A stretch of DNA of 64,000 bases from Sorex araneus. Taxonomy: Eukaryota > Chordata > Mammalia > Eulipotyphla > Soricidae. Both the position numbers and the translations under genes were made by a program. Below are positions 56,101 through 64,000 of this stretch, piece after piece. The stretch covers positions 213,434,500 through 213,498,499 of the forward strand of contig NC_073304.1 of assembly GCF_027595985.1 (NCBI RefSeq), read 5' to 3'. The notes beneath the pieces are model-generated. The model did not search any database. It saw nothing but the letters and a program-made list of their open reading frames with translations, and had not been told where the DNA came from. The first letter of the stretch is position 1, and each line of letters opens with the position of its first letter.

Positions 56101-57569
56101 AGCGGGCTTGGAATGGGTTCGCTCCGAGGGCTGGAGTTCAGGCTTTGTGTCTGAGAACCCTGTTCTGTTCTCCACTCCCCTGCACCCCCCACTGCAACAA
56201 AACAAAGCCCGTCCCCTCAAATAGAGGCTTTTTAATATCCCAAATTAATAATCACATGCTGGGCTGGAGAGATCGTTCTGGGATTAAGGCTGGCCTTGCA
56301 TGTGGCCGACCCTGGGCCAATCCCCACTTCAGGTCCCCAGGACACGCCAGGGGAGCCTGGCTGGAGTAGGCCCTGAGCCCCACTGCGTGTGACCCCGTCC
56401 CCAGCCCACTCGCAAAGGAGAAACAGAGCAGCAGCTGAGGTGAGAAGCCATGAGCGGAGCCGGGACTGGCCCTAAGCACCACTTGGTCCTTGGCAGTTCC
56501 TTGTCCCCTGCCCACGACTTGGAAGATGACAGTCCCCTCATTAAATCCTCCTCAGTTAAGCCATCTGTGTTCCCGCCAGGGCCCTGATTGACGGTCTCCT
56601 TCAGAACAGAGCAGATGGCACCCGTCACTCTGAGGAAGCAAGGGGGGGGCCAGCACCGCCCTACCTCAGCCTGCCTGGCCCTCCTCCAGGTGATGCTGCA
56701 GGGCACAGCCTGGGCCTCAATCACACAGCGGCACTCCATGGCCTGCAGGGCGCCGAGGAGCTGGCCGCCCCCTTCCATCTGTAAGAGTTCTGCAAGCGAG
56801 AGGAAAGGGACAGTCAGGGGTGGGTGAGGCGCCCTAAACGAAGGGACACGTGAGCACAGCGGTGAGGAGGACCTGGATCGAGCACCACGACCAGGTGCTT
56901 TAAGCACTCCTCTGGCCTCTGGGCTTTCAGCTGGTGAGCCAGGGCCGCCTTCCTCCGTCTCTCCTCCTGGCTCACGCGTTCCCGCTGCTGACATCCCTGC
57001 GAGCCTCCTCTCGGCGCCTTCTGCCGGGGCCTGCTTGTCTTCTGAGGTGGGGGAACCGCAGCACTGGGGATCTGGGGGTCCTCTGCAGAGTTCCGGGGGT
57101 TCCTCACACCTCTCTCCGGGACGGCAGGAAGGGACTCCTTCAGGATCTTTGGCAAGGGCTGTTGTGTCCGGTCACACGCTGTTGCTCCTTCCTTATTTTG
57201 ATGAGGCCTCACAGTTTTGACCGGGGAGCTGTCAGGGCTCAGTGGCTTAGGGGCCAAAAACTTGCACTTGAGCCGCTGGGCCAGGGGAACCAGTTCCTCC
57301 CCATCCTCACTGCCACTGCTGAGCACCTCGGCTGGTTCTCTCTGTGGGTCGGTCTCGGTCACTCCCGGGACAGGGGACTGGTCTCTCCACCTTGGTGACG
57401 GCGGGCAGGAGGCCTCGGAACCTGAAGTGTCAACCACAACGATCTGCTCTGCCCTCTGAGGCGGCTTCTGGACTGAAGGCGGCTCCTTCTTCAGGAAGGT
57501 GAACACTGGCAGCACCTCAGAGTCACTCTCGCTGGAGTCCAGGAAGAGCGACGGCTTCCGCACAGCCAT
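52988..57569 (-). CDS. EME1: EME1, partner subunit of MUS81 structure-specific endonuclease
   Basis: Eight coding exons join in frame to 1,644 nt (547 codons plus stop), against about 570 in human: 57,569-56,873; 56,789-56,665; 55,502-55,413; 55,271-55,153; 54,846-54,717; 54,584-54,469; 53,475-53,286; 53,164-52,988. All splice sites are GT-AG. EME1 is the non-catalytic partner that lets MUS81 cut 3' flaps, stalled forks and nicked Holliday junctions in the nucleus. The N-terminal ~230 residues are acidic and disordered ([10 protein letters not shown]), with a basic patch. A degenerate ERCC4-type nuclease fold follows ([21 protein letters not shown], then [20 protein letters not shown]), and a C-terminal helix-hairpin-helix region ([37 protein letters not shown]). 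The shorter length comes mainly from N-terminal gaps. Confidence 0.95.
53286..53475 (-). CDS. EME1: EME1 coding exon 7
   Basis: [36 protein letters not shown]; first helix-hairpin-helix half. Confidence 0.95.
53678..53810 (+). repeat. Shrew SINE, shortened
   Basis: 'ggggctggagagacagtcca' to 'gtgtggtccccaaaatg'. Confidence 0.75.
53902..54088 (+). repeat. Young shrew SINE, 21-bp target-site duplication
   Basis: Near-consensus body with an AATT-rich tail. The 21 bases at 53,881-53,901 recur exactly at 54,089-54,109, indicating a recent insertion. Confidence 0.95.
54469..54584 (-). CDS. EME1: EME1 coding exon 6
   Basis: [20 protein letters not shown] to AVAEAPF, 38 codons plus two bases. Confidence 0.95.
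54717..54846 (-). CDS. EME1: EME1 coding exon 5
   Basis: Linker-like, basic: [17 protein letters not shown] to VSRLDVEE. The least conserved part of the folded half. Confidence 0.9.
55005..55128 (-). repeat. Old shrew SINE abutting an EME1 donor
   Basis: Its head end lies only about 24 bp from the exon donor at 55,152. Body shortened. Confidence 0.65.
55153..55271 (-). CDS. EME1: EME1 coding exon 4 of the nuclease-like half
   Basis: [20 protein letters not shown], then [19 protein letters not shown]. Counting from the ATG this is the fourth coding exon. Confidence 0.95.
55329..55347 (+). repeat. Poly-C run in EME1 intron
   Basis: 19 consecutive C; length likely unstable. Confidence 0.85.
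55371..55420 (-). repeat. EME1: 33-bp duplication of an EME1 splice donor
   Basis: The 17-mer cccgcccacctgcttga (plus strand) occurs at 55,371-55,387 and 55,404-55,420, exactly 33 bp apart. On the minus strand both copies read ...AAGCAG|GTGGG, giving two possible donors in the same frame. Confidence 0.85.
55413..55502 (-). CDS. EME1: EME1 coding exon 3 (duplicated donor)
   Basis: 30 codons, [20 protein letters not shown] to LICSFKQ, using the proximal donor that matches the mammalian protein. Use of the downstream copy would add 11 codons in frame. Confidence 0.92.
55726..55906 (-). repeat. Shrew SINE
   Basis: 'tgctttttgggtcacacctt' to 'tactatcgctctggctc'. Confidence 0.85.
56260..56405 (+). 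repeat. Shrew SINE, shortened
   Basis: 'gggctggagagatcgttctg' to 'gcgtgtgaccccg'. Confidence 0.7.
56665..56789 (-). CDS. EME1: EME1 coding exon 2
   Basis: [39 protein letters not shown]; the preceding intron is only 83 bp. Confidence 0.95.
56873..57569 (-). CDS. EME1: EME1 coding exon 1
   Basis: ATG at 57,569 ([20 protein letters not shown]), 12 bp after the acceptor 'tctcttctcctctcag'. Acidic and Ser/Pro-rich, then a basic segment ([14 protein letters not shown]), ending [13 protein letters not shown]. +4 is G. Confidence 0.95.
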
Positions 57570-57711
57570 CAAATTGGTCTCCTGAGAGGAGAAGAGACAC
57601 TGAATTCAACCCATTAGACGTGGTCCACGGCCAAGACTTACAGAGCTAAATGAGAGAAAGAGAGAAACAGGACATGGACCCAGAACATTCCGTCTGGAAA
57701 GCAGAACAGCT

Positions 57712-57845
57712 AGGTGACGGCCTAGAGGTAACACAGAGGCTCAGGTACTGGCTTTGCCTGTGGCCAATCCTGCCTGATTCAATCCCCACCACCACACACA
57801 GTCCCCCAGGCACCATGAGGAGGGACACTTGGTGTGGCCCAAATC
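57712..57845 (+). repeat. Shrew SINE, old
   Basis: 'gtgacggcctagaggtaaca' head, 'ggtgtggcccaaatccc' end. Confidence 0.6.
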
Positions 57846-58451
57846 CCTCACCCATCAAAAAAAATTGTTACACAGTTTAGTAGTTTTTGGTAAATTCACA
57901 CAACTGCACAACCACCACCACTAAGTCCAGAACATGATCTCATCCCCCAGAGGAGTCCCACAGCCATGAAGCAGCCACCGTCCCACATCCCCTCACAGCA
58001 ACCACAAGTCTACTTCTGTGCCTGGGGATTTCTCTATCTTGTACATGGATTATTACATGCTCATGTATGTAATCATGTAAGTAACCATTACATTATGAAC
58101 ATGTAATCATACATGCAATCATACCATATAGTGGTCTTCTGTGACTGGCTACTTCTACTAAGAACGATGTTTGCAAGTTTCATTTATATTCTGGTACTTA
58201 CTCTTTGTGGCTGAATAATCTTTGTATAGATAATGCCACATGTTATCTATTCATCACAGAATAAGCATCTGGTGTGTCTCCAGTTTTTACTGAGCACATT
58301 CATGCACCAGCTTCTGTGTGGGCATGTTTTCAACTATCTTGTACATATACCTAGCAATGCTCCTGCTGGGTGCCAGGGAAGAGTTATTTGAACAAATATT
58401 TCCTAACACTATAGGTGTCACTTGTGATGATTGATGCAACCTCTCTTGTTT

Positions 58452-58600
58452 TTTCTTTATTTTGTTTGGCTTTCAGGCCACACCCTAAAATGCTCAGCGC
58501 TCACTCCTGGCGGGCTCAAGGGACCATATGTGGTGCTGGGGGTGAACCCTGGTAAGCTACAACCAGACAAGCGCCCAAGCTGCGATACTATCTGTCCACT
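58452..58600 (-). repeat. Shrew SINE, shortened
   Basis: 'ggctttcaggccacacccta' to 'tactatctgtcc'. Confidence 0.65.
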
Positions 58601-58934
58601 GAAAACAGGGATAATCACAGGGATAAATAAAATCACACCTTTACTTCTCTACTTAGTGCAGCAGCATCCGGTACCCAGCAAGCGCTCTCAGTAAAGCAAG
58701 ATGAAACGGCTGGACGGGAGTGGGGTGATGAGATGGGTGGGGTCGGGTAGGCTTTAATCCTGTCCACTCCCTGGGCGTTGGAGAATTGCAAAATGAGGCA
58801 GTCGGGCCAGCGCGCCCCTGCGACCCCGCTCGGCACCAGCGCGGGGCGGCTCCTGCACGGGTGGGACGGAGCCCCCGGCGCCTGGCTTCCCGGACCTGCG
58901 CTGGAAACCCGCGGCAGCCCGCCCGATCGCTCAC

Positions 58935-58985
58935 CTGCCACTGTCCCGCCACTCTTTGAATTGCAGCGCTGACCCGGAAGTAGAT
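58935..58985 (-). other. EME1: EME1 non-coding exon 1 (predicted)
   Basis: Minus strand 'gacagtggcag' followed by GTGAGC donor. The 5' limit is only a guess. Confidence 0.5.
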
Positions 58986-59040
58986 CCCGGGCTGACGGAA
59001 GCAGCTGTTTCAGGACACCGGAAGCGCGCGGGCGGCAAAC

Positions 59041-59080
59041 ATGGCGTCAGCGGCGCTGGCGCTGAGGATGCGGGCGGCTG
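59041..59080 (+). CDS. MRPL27: MRPL27 coding exon 1
   Basis: 13 codons plus one base; donor GTAACG. Confidence 0.92.
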
Positions 59081-62000
59081 GTAACGAGACGCCGGGGCCG
59101 TGGTGGGGCGAGGGGTGGAGGCGGAGCGGAGCCCCTGCCGGGCCCCGGGGACATGGTGACTGTGTCCCCGGAGCGTCCTGGGCGCTGGGGGCTGGGGGAG
59201 GGGCGCGGTCACGTGGCGGCGCCGCGCGCCGGGCCGCGGGCGTGGCTCCGGAGCACGTGTCCGGGACGCGGTGCTCTGAGTCCCCCAGCGGGTGGGCCGC
59301 GGGCCCTGCCGCCGGCGCGGAAAATAACCCCCCTGGTTCGGCAGACTGAGCTCGGCCTCTGTGCCCATCGCCGTGCCAGGTGGCAGTGAGCCCAGCAGAG
59401 GAGATTAAAAACAAAAAAAAAGACAAAATACATGTGGCTGGAGCGATAGCACAGCGGGTAGGGCGTTTGCCTTGCAGGCGGCCGACCCGGGTTCGATTCC
59501 CAGCATCCCATATGGTCCCCCAGCACCGCCAGGGGTAACCCCTGTGCATCGCCGAGTGTGACCCGAAAAGCAGGAAAAAAAAAAAAAAACACGGTCCCTA
59601 CCTGCTGGATGGCCCGGTCCCGCGCATGAGCCAGCGAACCGCGCGTGAATAAAAACCCAGTAATCGGTCCAAGCGTGTGCCTCTTTGTAGGACTGGTGGT
59701 CGGGCAGGCTTGAGGCCGTGGACATCCCAGTTCAGATCCGAAGGATGTGCCTGTAGGACAGTGAGGGGCCGGGGGCCGGCGGAGGGACTTGACCCAGTTA
59801 TATGACTTGGAGTCGCGAGGGCTCCTCTGAATTTCAGGCGTAGCAATGGAAAGGAGGAAAAAGGAGATGGGAAGACTGGACAGGGCCGGCGAGATGGCTC
59901 TTTAGCCACGTAGTGTCTGCGAACCTGCATCCAGTGCATGGGTTCCAGAGCTGTTTCGGAGATAGAATCCACAGCGCTTGCTGGTGAACGGAGTATGAGA
60001 GATGAGAAAGGGACAGGGTCAGTGCCCATAGTGGCCACTGTCCTTGGAGGACAGGAAGTGTGGTAAAGGCAAAGGTGTGAAGAAGAGGATGTAGAGAAAA
60101 GCCCAGCTCCTGAGCTTAGTAAGTGAGAAAAATAAAGAGGAAGTAATCAAGGTAGGTAGTTCTGTTGCTATGTGGCTGTAGTTACTGTTTTGGCAAGGGT
60201 TAGGGGCACATACCAGGCAGTGCTCAGGGCCACACCAGGTAAACTCTCTGGAGACCTTGATCTTGGTCTCTGTTTTCAGCCAGGGTTCCTAGGTACCTGG
60301 ATGGTAATTTTTTTTAAAAATTATAATTTAAAAAAATGATAATTTTGTTTCAAAAATAAAAGTCCGAGTTACAAAGATGCTCAGGTTCAGAGTTAGAAAA
60401 TAGAAACGTGAGGGCTGGAGCGATAGCACAGTGGGTAGGACATTTGCCTTGCACGTGGATGACCCGGGTTTAATTTCCAGCATCCTATATGGTCCCCTGA
60501 GCACCACCAGGAGTAATTCCTGAGTGAAGAGTCAGGAGTAACCCCTGTGCTTTGCCGGGTGTGACCCAAAAGAAAAAGAAAAAAAAAATAGAAAAGTTTA
60601 TGAGAAAGTAGAAACTCCCCAGGTGGGGAGGAACTTGGTATAGGACTAAATTAAATATAGCTCACTTTGTGGAGTTTTTAATAGGAAAACTGGGTCTTTA
60701 TGTTATTTGTCAAATGACAGGAAGGTTAGAGAGAATGCAAGGATTTTGTAGAGTGGTCTGGCCAGTGTAGAACCTTTTAGATTATTTTTTTTTAATGAGT
60801 GAACCACAACCTTTTAGATTATTGATTTGGCCATTTGCCCAAGTATTCTCAATTTTCTCTTAGTTTCCTGTGATCTTAAGGTCCGGGGCAGAATCTGTGA
60901 TCTTGGGAAATTGTTAACTCACCATTCTCAGAAAGCCCAGGAATTTGCAGGAGTGTTTGAAATGTGGGATGGATGCAGCTCAGATGGAGCTGCTGGCAGC
61001 AGCTGGCAAGGGCAACTGAGGCTTCCTCTGTCACATCTGGTGCTGACATCCAACCACTGCCCCGCGGCTATAGCCACAGGCGAGGCAAGTGCCCAGGCCC
61101 TCTTGCTAGGTTTCTGAGCCCTTATCTCTGGTCCTGACAGGCTTGTCTCAGTTCTCAGGAAACCCTCGAGGCCCGGAGACCCCCCTGAGAGGCCTCAGGG
61201 AGCCAGGGCTGATGGAGACACAGAAGCCAGAGCTGCTGGCCTTGCCGCTCCGCGAGGGGCTGCAGTCTGGGGCCGTCTGGGCTTGTGGAATGAGGGGAGA
61301 AAGCTCAGCTGATGGAGGCCTGGGGTTGCTGTTGGTGGGGCTCTGCCCAGGAACCTGTGGGGAGGGGTCCGTTCTCAGGCGGCCCAGCGCCTGTGGGACA
61401 TCAAGCTGCCCTTTGGTTCCCAAGCGGCTGGTGTGCAGCCAGCGGGTGGAGAGTGAGGCCTCGGTCTTCTAGCCCCGAGGGCCTGGCGGTGAGTGAGGCT
61501 CAGACAGGTGTTTCCGTGGTGGCTCTTGGTGTGCCTTTCCGCAGTGTTTCTCCTCAACGGGACAGAATGTGCCAGGATCCGCGGGCGGCAGCGTCTTTTA
61601 TCCCCGTTAATATTTCACTGTCCCTGCGCTCGGGCTGTTTGTATCTGGAGCACAGAGTGGCCGGCCAGGAGAGGCGCTCAAGGACCTCCAGACACTCCTC
61701 GAAAGCTAACGGCCAAGTGAGGTTCCTGCTCACGTTTCCGCCCAGGCTCCGAGCTACCCTGAACTTTTCTCTCCTCTTCCCTGCAGCTTCCGCCCTGCTG
61801 AGCATCCCCCAGCCTGCTGCTCTTACCGTCAGACACGCGTCCAAGAAGACGGGTGGCAGCTCCAAAAACCTGGGTGGAAAGTCCCGGGGCAAACACTATG
61901 GCGTCAGGAAGTTGGACGGTGAGCCTGCGCTGTGGTGTCCGTGTCCCAGCCGCCCCCACTCTGCTGCCTTAGTGCTGGCCCTTGCTCTCTGCTCAGCCCC

Positions 62001-62922
62001 CGCCATTCGTTACCTCCCAGCCCGAAGATGGGGCCCCTCGACCAGAGGGACAGCTTGTACCTGAAGCAGGGTGGGGGTCTTGATGAAGAGCAGAGCAGTG
62101 CCGTTGCTGGCATGCGACTGAGCGGGCAGCTGAGGGGGAGGGGACGGCCCTGCTGGACTTGGGGGCAGGCGCCAGCTGCTCAAGGGTGGGCTTGTTTCCT
62201 TAGTCATTTGCTGTATTGCCATGGAGCTGCACTCAGTGCTGGCTCACTCCTCTTTTTTAATTATATTTTTTAATTTATTGGGGGTTTTTTGGCATTTATG
62301 TTATTTATTTGGGGGAACATGCTCCCAAGCAGTATTCAGGGGGCCCAGAGCCACCCCCAGCGCTACCATGTGGACCTAAAGTTTCAGTGTTTTGGCCTCA
62401 TGACACACAGAGCTGCTCAGGCCTGGCAGTGGGGGGCCACCGGGGCCACTCAGCAGGGTGGTGGGAGGCTGGGACTCAGGGACTCGGTGCTGAAGCTTGA
62501 TCTTGTCGCCAGTGGCTGGGTAAAGTGGGAGCAAGGGAGGTTGAAGAGGATGTTTCCACCTCTCTGTTCAACCCACTTCAGCCCTTGGTGCTCAGGGAAA
62601 TGCCCGCCGAGCCGGGGTCGGTCCCAACCTCAGCGTGAACCGCCCAGGGCCATCACAGAGAAGAACTTCAGGGGGAGGCAGAATGGTGACCAAGAGAACT
62701 TTTATTGAAACTTACCTAGAAAGATATGCAGGGAGAGAGTGAAGTCGTGTTCAGGAGACACGGGGTTTTCCAGAGTGGAAACAGGCACAGAAGCGCCGAG
62801 ACCAGCGAGATCCGTGTTCAGGGGAGAGCACGGCCTCACGCGCTTCTCTTCTAGGTGACTACGTGCATGCTGGCAACATCCTTGCGACTCAGCGCCGCCT
62901 TCGCTGGCACCCAGGCGCCCAC
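59041..62922 (+). CDS. MRPL27: Mitochondrial ribosomal protein L27 (bL27m), 5' three exons
   Basis: Exons 59,041-59,080, 61,787-61,918 and 62,855-62,922 join in frame to 80 codons of an expected ~148. bL27m belongs to the large mitoribosomal subunit near the peptidyl-transferase centre. The N-terminus is a mitochondrial leader ([13 protein letters not shown], then [14 protein letters not shown]). The bL27 signature follows: [20 protein letters not shown], then [20 protein letters not shown], matching bacterial HKKGGGS...R..G and NAGNIIVRQRG..FHPG. The start context is strong (A at -3, G at +4). The final exon (VGVGK... in the family) is not found before 64,000, so the gene is cut by the window edge and not broken. 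Confidence 0.93.
59432..59590 (+). repeat. Shrew SINE, internally deleted
   Basis: Near-consensus head; lacks the 'attcctgagtgcagagccag' segment between the two near-identical 'aggagtaa/aggggtaa' motifs, probably by recombination between them. Confidence 0.85.
60190..60290 (-). repeat. Old SINE fragment
   Basis: 'acataccaggcagtgctcag' core only. Confidence 0.45.
60411..60592 (+). repeat. Shrew SINE
   Basis: 'gggctggagcgatagcacag' to 'gtgtgacccaaaagaaa'. Confidence 0.85.
61787..61918 (+). CDS. MRPL27: MRPL27 coding exon 2
   Basis: Leader end plus [20 protein letters not shown]; acceptor ccctgcag, donor GTGAGC. Confidence 0.93.
61919..62854 (+). other. MRPL27: MRPL27 intron 2
   Basis: No repeat or exon recognised with confidence; T-rich segment at 62,252-62,310. 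Confidence 0.6.
62855..62922 (+). CDS. MRPL27: MRPL27 coding exon 3
   Basis: [21 protein letters not shown]; acceptor cttctag, donor GTGAGT. Confidence 0.92.
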
Positions 62923-63014
62923 GTGAGTTCTTCCGCAGCCTTCCCCCACTTTTTTTCTTTTCCTGATACCTCCTCTTCGTGCTCCTCTGTAGAGCAAGAG
63001 TGACCACTGTTGTG

Positions 63015-63150
63015 TCTGTTGTCTTCTGTCTGGTCCTTTGGGCTACACCTGGCCGTGTGCTCTGGGGATACTCCTGACTGCTCCAGAATCACTCCTGGCG
63101 GTGCCCCGGCCCCGTAATGGCAAATGCCTGGACTATCTCTCCAGCCCCTG
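63015..63150 (-). repeat. Shrew SINE, partial
   Basis: 'gggctacacctggccgtgtg' to 'gactatctctccagcccc', with the B-box portion deleted. Confidence 0.7.
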
Positions 63151-63292
63151 CAGACCTGTGGTTATTTTTGTAAATGCTAATTTCATGTGAGTTGATTGTA
63201 CATATAGTTGCTTTATTTGTTTATAATTTGAGGCATTGTATTAACTCTTGACACTAGCAAAATAATCAAACAGTAAAAATGAACATGCTTTG

Positions 63293-63470
63293 GGGCTGGA
63301 GCGATAGCATAAGGGGTAGGGCGTTTGCCTTGCATGCGGCTGACCCGGGTTCGAATCCCAGCATCCCATATGGTCCCCTGAGCACTGCCAGGAGTAATTC
63401 CTGAGTGCAGAGCCAGGAGTAACCCCTGTGCATCGCCAGGTGTGACCCAAAAAGCAAAAAAAAAAAAAAA
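63293..63470 (+). repeat. Young shrew SINE with target-site duplication
   Basis: Near-consensus; flanked by aaatgaacatgctttg at 63,277-63,292 and 63,471-63,486. Confidence 0.92.
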
Positions 63471-63809
63471 AAATGAACATGCTTTGAATGGTTTTCTCAG
63501 CTCTTCGGAAGTTAACTCTTGAGGAATTAATCCTCACAATGACCCTATGAAAAAGTTAATGTCATCCATATTTTGCAAGTGAAAAAACAGATGCGGTGAA
63601 GTAAAGGTGATTGCCAAAGTCACACAATAATAAGTCGTTGTCCTGGACATGTCTCAGACATCCTGGCTTCAGAGCCCTCCTTTTTAAAATCAGACAAATC
63701 TGAGATTGTGCTCGACTTCCTGGGCAGAAATTTCCAGGTATCCAAATTCAAATTCTAAAAGGTTAAAATTGATATATCTTCAAACTGTATGTCCTGTTTA
63801 TAATCTCGT

Positions 63810-63958
63810 GGCAGGAGAAATAGTACAGCTGGCATGGTGCTTGCCTGGCACGCAACTGGCCCCTCTAGTCTCATCCTTAGCATCCCAGATGACCCCATGG
63901 CCTGCCAGGAATGAACCCTGAGCACAGCCAGGTGTGAGTGGCCCCATAGCAAGGCAAA
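63810..63958 (+). repeat. Shrew SINE, diverged
   Basis: 'gtggcaggagaaatagtaca' to 'ggccccatagcaaggc'. Confidence 0.6.
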
Positions 63959-64000
63959 ACAAAAACTATATACGCTTTGCTCATATTTCTGGCATGAAAA

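Larger units (their letters stand above)
55503..56664 (-). other. EME1: EME1 intron
   Basis: Contains a reverse SINE at 55,726-55,906 and a forward one at 56,260-56,405; no other content recognised. Confidence 0.8.
57582..58934 (-). other. EME1: EME1 intron 1 (5' UTR intron)
   Basis: Repeats at 57,712-57,845 and 58,452-58,600; the centre (57,880-58,430) is AT-rich and looks L1-like in composition but I cannot place it. Confidence 0.6.
58740..59340. promoter_or_regulatory. EME1/MRPL27 bidirectional CpG promoter
   Basis: CpG-dense. The EME1 first-exon donor (minus, GTGAGC, exon end 58,935) and the MRPL27 ATG (plus, 59,041) are about 105 bp apart. CCGGAAG ETS-type sites lie at 58,974-58,980 and 59,018-59,024, with a related ACGGAAG at 58,995-59,001. 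No TATA box. Confidence 0.8.
59081..61786 (+). other. MRPL27: MRPL27 intron 1
   Basis: SINEs at 59,432-59,590, 60,190-60,290 and 60,411-60,592; a 16-bp direct repeat at 60,771 and 60,808; otherwise unassigned. Confidence 0.75.
62923..64000 (+). other. MRPL27: MRPL27 intron 3 (partial)
   Basis: Runs to the window end; holds the three SINEs listed next and no exon. Confidence 0.7.

Noticed and set aside
63000-64000. Last MRPL27 exon
   Set aside because: No sequence matching the C-terminal half of bL27m was found before the window end.

Overview
This is a mammalian nuclear genomic window, almost certainly from a shrew (Soricidae; Sorex is the best guess). The evidence is dozens of copies of one tRNA-derived SINE (head about 'ggggctggagcgatagcacag', end 'gtgtgacccaaaaagc' plus an A-tail), mammalian L1 3' ends, an RTE-clade LINE, CpG islands, GT-AG introns and three or four recognisable vertebrate genes. 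The order ACSF2 (-), LRRC59 (+), EME1 (-), MRPL27 (+) matches the neighbourhood on human 17q21.33 in inverted orientation. Gene names were assigned by comparing spliced translations with remembered mammalian families. No database search was possible.

Layout. Positions 1-15,913: first coding exon of ACSF2 (15,786-15,913, minus) and part of its long intron 1. The intron holds a broken RTE-type LINE (1-2,490), L1 pieces, SINEs, a 125-bp GGAA microsatellite and an unclassified repeat family near 9.9-10.4 kb. About 15.2-16.65 kb: ACSF2 CpG-island promoter. About 16.65-40.2 kb: a 24-kb intergenic interval between the divergent ACSF2 and LRRC59 promoters. It is packed with SINEs, target-site-bounded L1 tails, a class-II-like endogenous retroviral LTR, a 261-bp homopurine tract and an RTE-tailed SINE; I see no protein gene there. 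Positions 40,638-51,338: the complete 7-exon LRRC59 (307 codons). Positions 52,988-57,569 (minus): the complete 8-coding-exon EME1 (547 codons) with a non-coding first exon near 58,935. Positions 59,041-62,922: the first three coding exons of MRPL27 (80 codons); the last part lies beyond the window.

The genes do not form an operon. LRRC59 is an ER-membrane ribosome-associated protein, EME1 the partner subunit of the MUS81 junction endonuclease, MRPL27 a mitochondrial ribosome protein and ACSF2 a mitochondrial acyl-CoA synthetase. EME1 and MRPL27 share a compact bidirectional CpG promoter with ETS-type CCGGAAG sites. LRRC59 and EME1 converge, and their predicted 3' ends overlap.

The most interesting signals are mobile-element biology. 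The window carries an RTE LINE of a type reported in shrews as a probable horizontal transfer with parasitic nematodes. It also has two target-site-bounded SINEs whose 3' ends resemble the end of that LINE and finish in a short tandem repeat instead of an A-tail, which suggests an RTE-driven SINE family. A second item is a 33-bp in-frame duplication that copies the splice donor of EME1 coding exon 4.
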